A stretch of 64,000 nucleotides of DNA from Erythrobacter sp. Alg231-14 (GTDB lineage Bacteria > Pseudomonadota > Alphaproteobacteria > Sphingomonadales > Sphingomonadaceae), in the NCBI RefSeq assembly GCF_900149685.1, contig NZ_LT702999.1:62001-126000 (forward strand), in the 5' to 3' direction. Within the stretch, counting starts at the first letter, position 1, and the number at the start of each line of letters is the position of its first letter. The notes under the pieces were generated by a model, which saw only the letters and a list, made by a program, of their open reading frames with translations, did not search any database and had not been told where the DNA came from. Positions 63,446 to 64,000 of the stretch are shown one piece after another. The position numbers and the translations under genes are program-made.

Positions 63446-64000
63446 GACGGACTCCCAATCAACCAGCAACGGAGCATCCTCCAACACCATGTGGGGCGGC
63501 CGCTTCGCCGAAGGGCCTAGCGCGATCATGCGCGAAATCAATGCCTCGATCCCATTTGACAAGATCTTGTGGCGCGAGGACATCCGCGCATCAAAGGCGC
63601 ATGTGGCGATGCTGGGCGCTCAAGGGATTGTGTCCGCCGACGATGCCGCCACGATCACCGCCGGGCTGGATCAGATTGCGGGCGAATACGAACGCGATGG
63701 CGTTCCCGAGGATTGGGACCTCGAAGATATTCATATGACGGTCGAGGCGCGCCTTACCGAAATCATCGGCCCTGTCGCCGGGCGCCTGCACACCGCGCGC
63801 AGCCGAAACGACCAGGTCGCGACCGATTTCCGCCTTTGGGTTCGAACGGCCAATGGTCGGGCAATTGCCGGGCTTAACGCATTGCGCGCCGCATTGGTGG
63901 AACGCGCAGGCGAACACGCCGATACGATCATGCCCGGCTTCACCCATTTGCAGACCGCTCAGCCGGTGACGCTGGGACATCATCTTTTGGCGTATTTTGA
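63444..64000 (+). CDS. argH: Argininosuccinate lyase (5' part, cut by window end)
   Basis: The window ends inside this gene; about 185 residues are seen. From [15 protein letters not shown], the family core begins [20 protein letters not shown], then [40 protein letters not shown], the signature [20 protein letters not shown] and [20 protein letters not shown]. It splits argininosuccinate to arginine and fumarate. The exact start (ATG 63444 or 63489) is uncertain; the first would overlap the start codon of the divergent tlpA-like gene. Confidence 0.93.
   Translation, partial: MTDSQSTSNGASSNTMWGGRFAEGPSAIMREINASIPFDKILWREDIRASKAHVAMLGAQGIVSADDAATITAGLDQIAGEYERDGVPEDWDLEDIHMTVEARLTEIIGPVAGRLHTARSRNDQVATDFRLWVRTANGRAIAGLNALRAALVERAGEHADTIMPGFTHLQTAQPVTLGHHLLAYF

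Overview
The window is a gene-dense, moderately GC-rich chromosomal segment from a free-living Alphaproteobacterium. The gene set points to Sphingomonadales, most likely the Erythrobacter group. The main reasons are a CcrM-type GAnTC methyltransferase with a cell-cycle style promoter, the PEPCK / ChvI-ChvG / short HprK / RapZ / EIIA / HPr block, a three-subunit transhydrogenase preceded by a tiny aa3-oxidase subunit IV-like gene, a BacNav sodium channel and an ABA4-like membrane protein. No rRNA, insertion sequence, phage, plasmid function or CRISPR array is visible. The family assignment is inference from protein families, not from a search.

Layout. 0.1-4.2 kb: small membrane protein, EamA exporter, entericidin-like lipoprotein, DUF938 methyltransferase, acyl-CoA synthetase, ABA4-like protein. 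4.2-7.2 kb: Rossmann protein, dGTPase, a 330-bp gap holding a strong minus-strand terminator and other RNA structure, and an Asp/Glu racemase homologue. 7.3-10.5 kb: coupled operon of beta-helix protein, diheme cytochrome and alpha/beta hydrolase. 10.6-14.0 kb: proton-translocating transhydrogenase operon. 14.3-20.1 kb: NtrC-like regulator with a degenerate GAFTGA loop, SDR, PhoD phosphatase, dihydropteroate synthase, orphan lipoprotein. 20.2-25.2 kb: SDR, ccrM with an elaborate upstream region, Na+/Ca2+ exchanger, RNase HII, PQQ-type sugar dehydrogenase. 25.3-31.6 kb: GNAT, DUF1285, NUDIX, CCA-adding enzyme, exported repeat protein, parC. 31.9-39.3 kb: DUF4349 lipoprotein, sodium channel, coupled ferredoxin and two cysteine desulfurases, hydrolase, TonB-domain protein, DUF3597. 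39.3-48.4 kb: Tat/lipo DUF885 peptidase, exported protein, a cNMP-binding/thioredoxin-reductase-like fusion, two convergent paralogous HExxH metalloprotease/TPR proteins, two DUF937-type proteins. 48.4-55.9 kb: pckA, chvI, chvG, hprK, rapZ, EIIA, ptsH, rRNA methyltransferase. 55.9-64.0 kb: rmuC, def, recR, fmt, truA, MDR oxidoreductase, asparaginase, tRNA-Val, TlpA-like lipoprotein, and the 5' part of argH running off the window.

How it fits together. Most of the segment is core housekeeping. The most informative parts are regulatory: the ccrM upstream region carries seven GAnTC sites, two of the pairs being palindromic, a perfect DnaA box and a CtrA-like half site; the ChvIG-HprK-RapZ-PTS block links envelope sensing, carbon/nitrogen phosphorelay and gluconeogenesis (pckA is divergent from chvI). 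Several proteins of unknown role recur as paralogues or fusions and are listed as findings. No wholly new multi-gene defence or mobile system was found.
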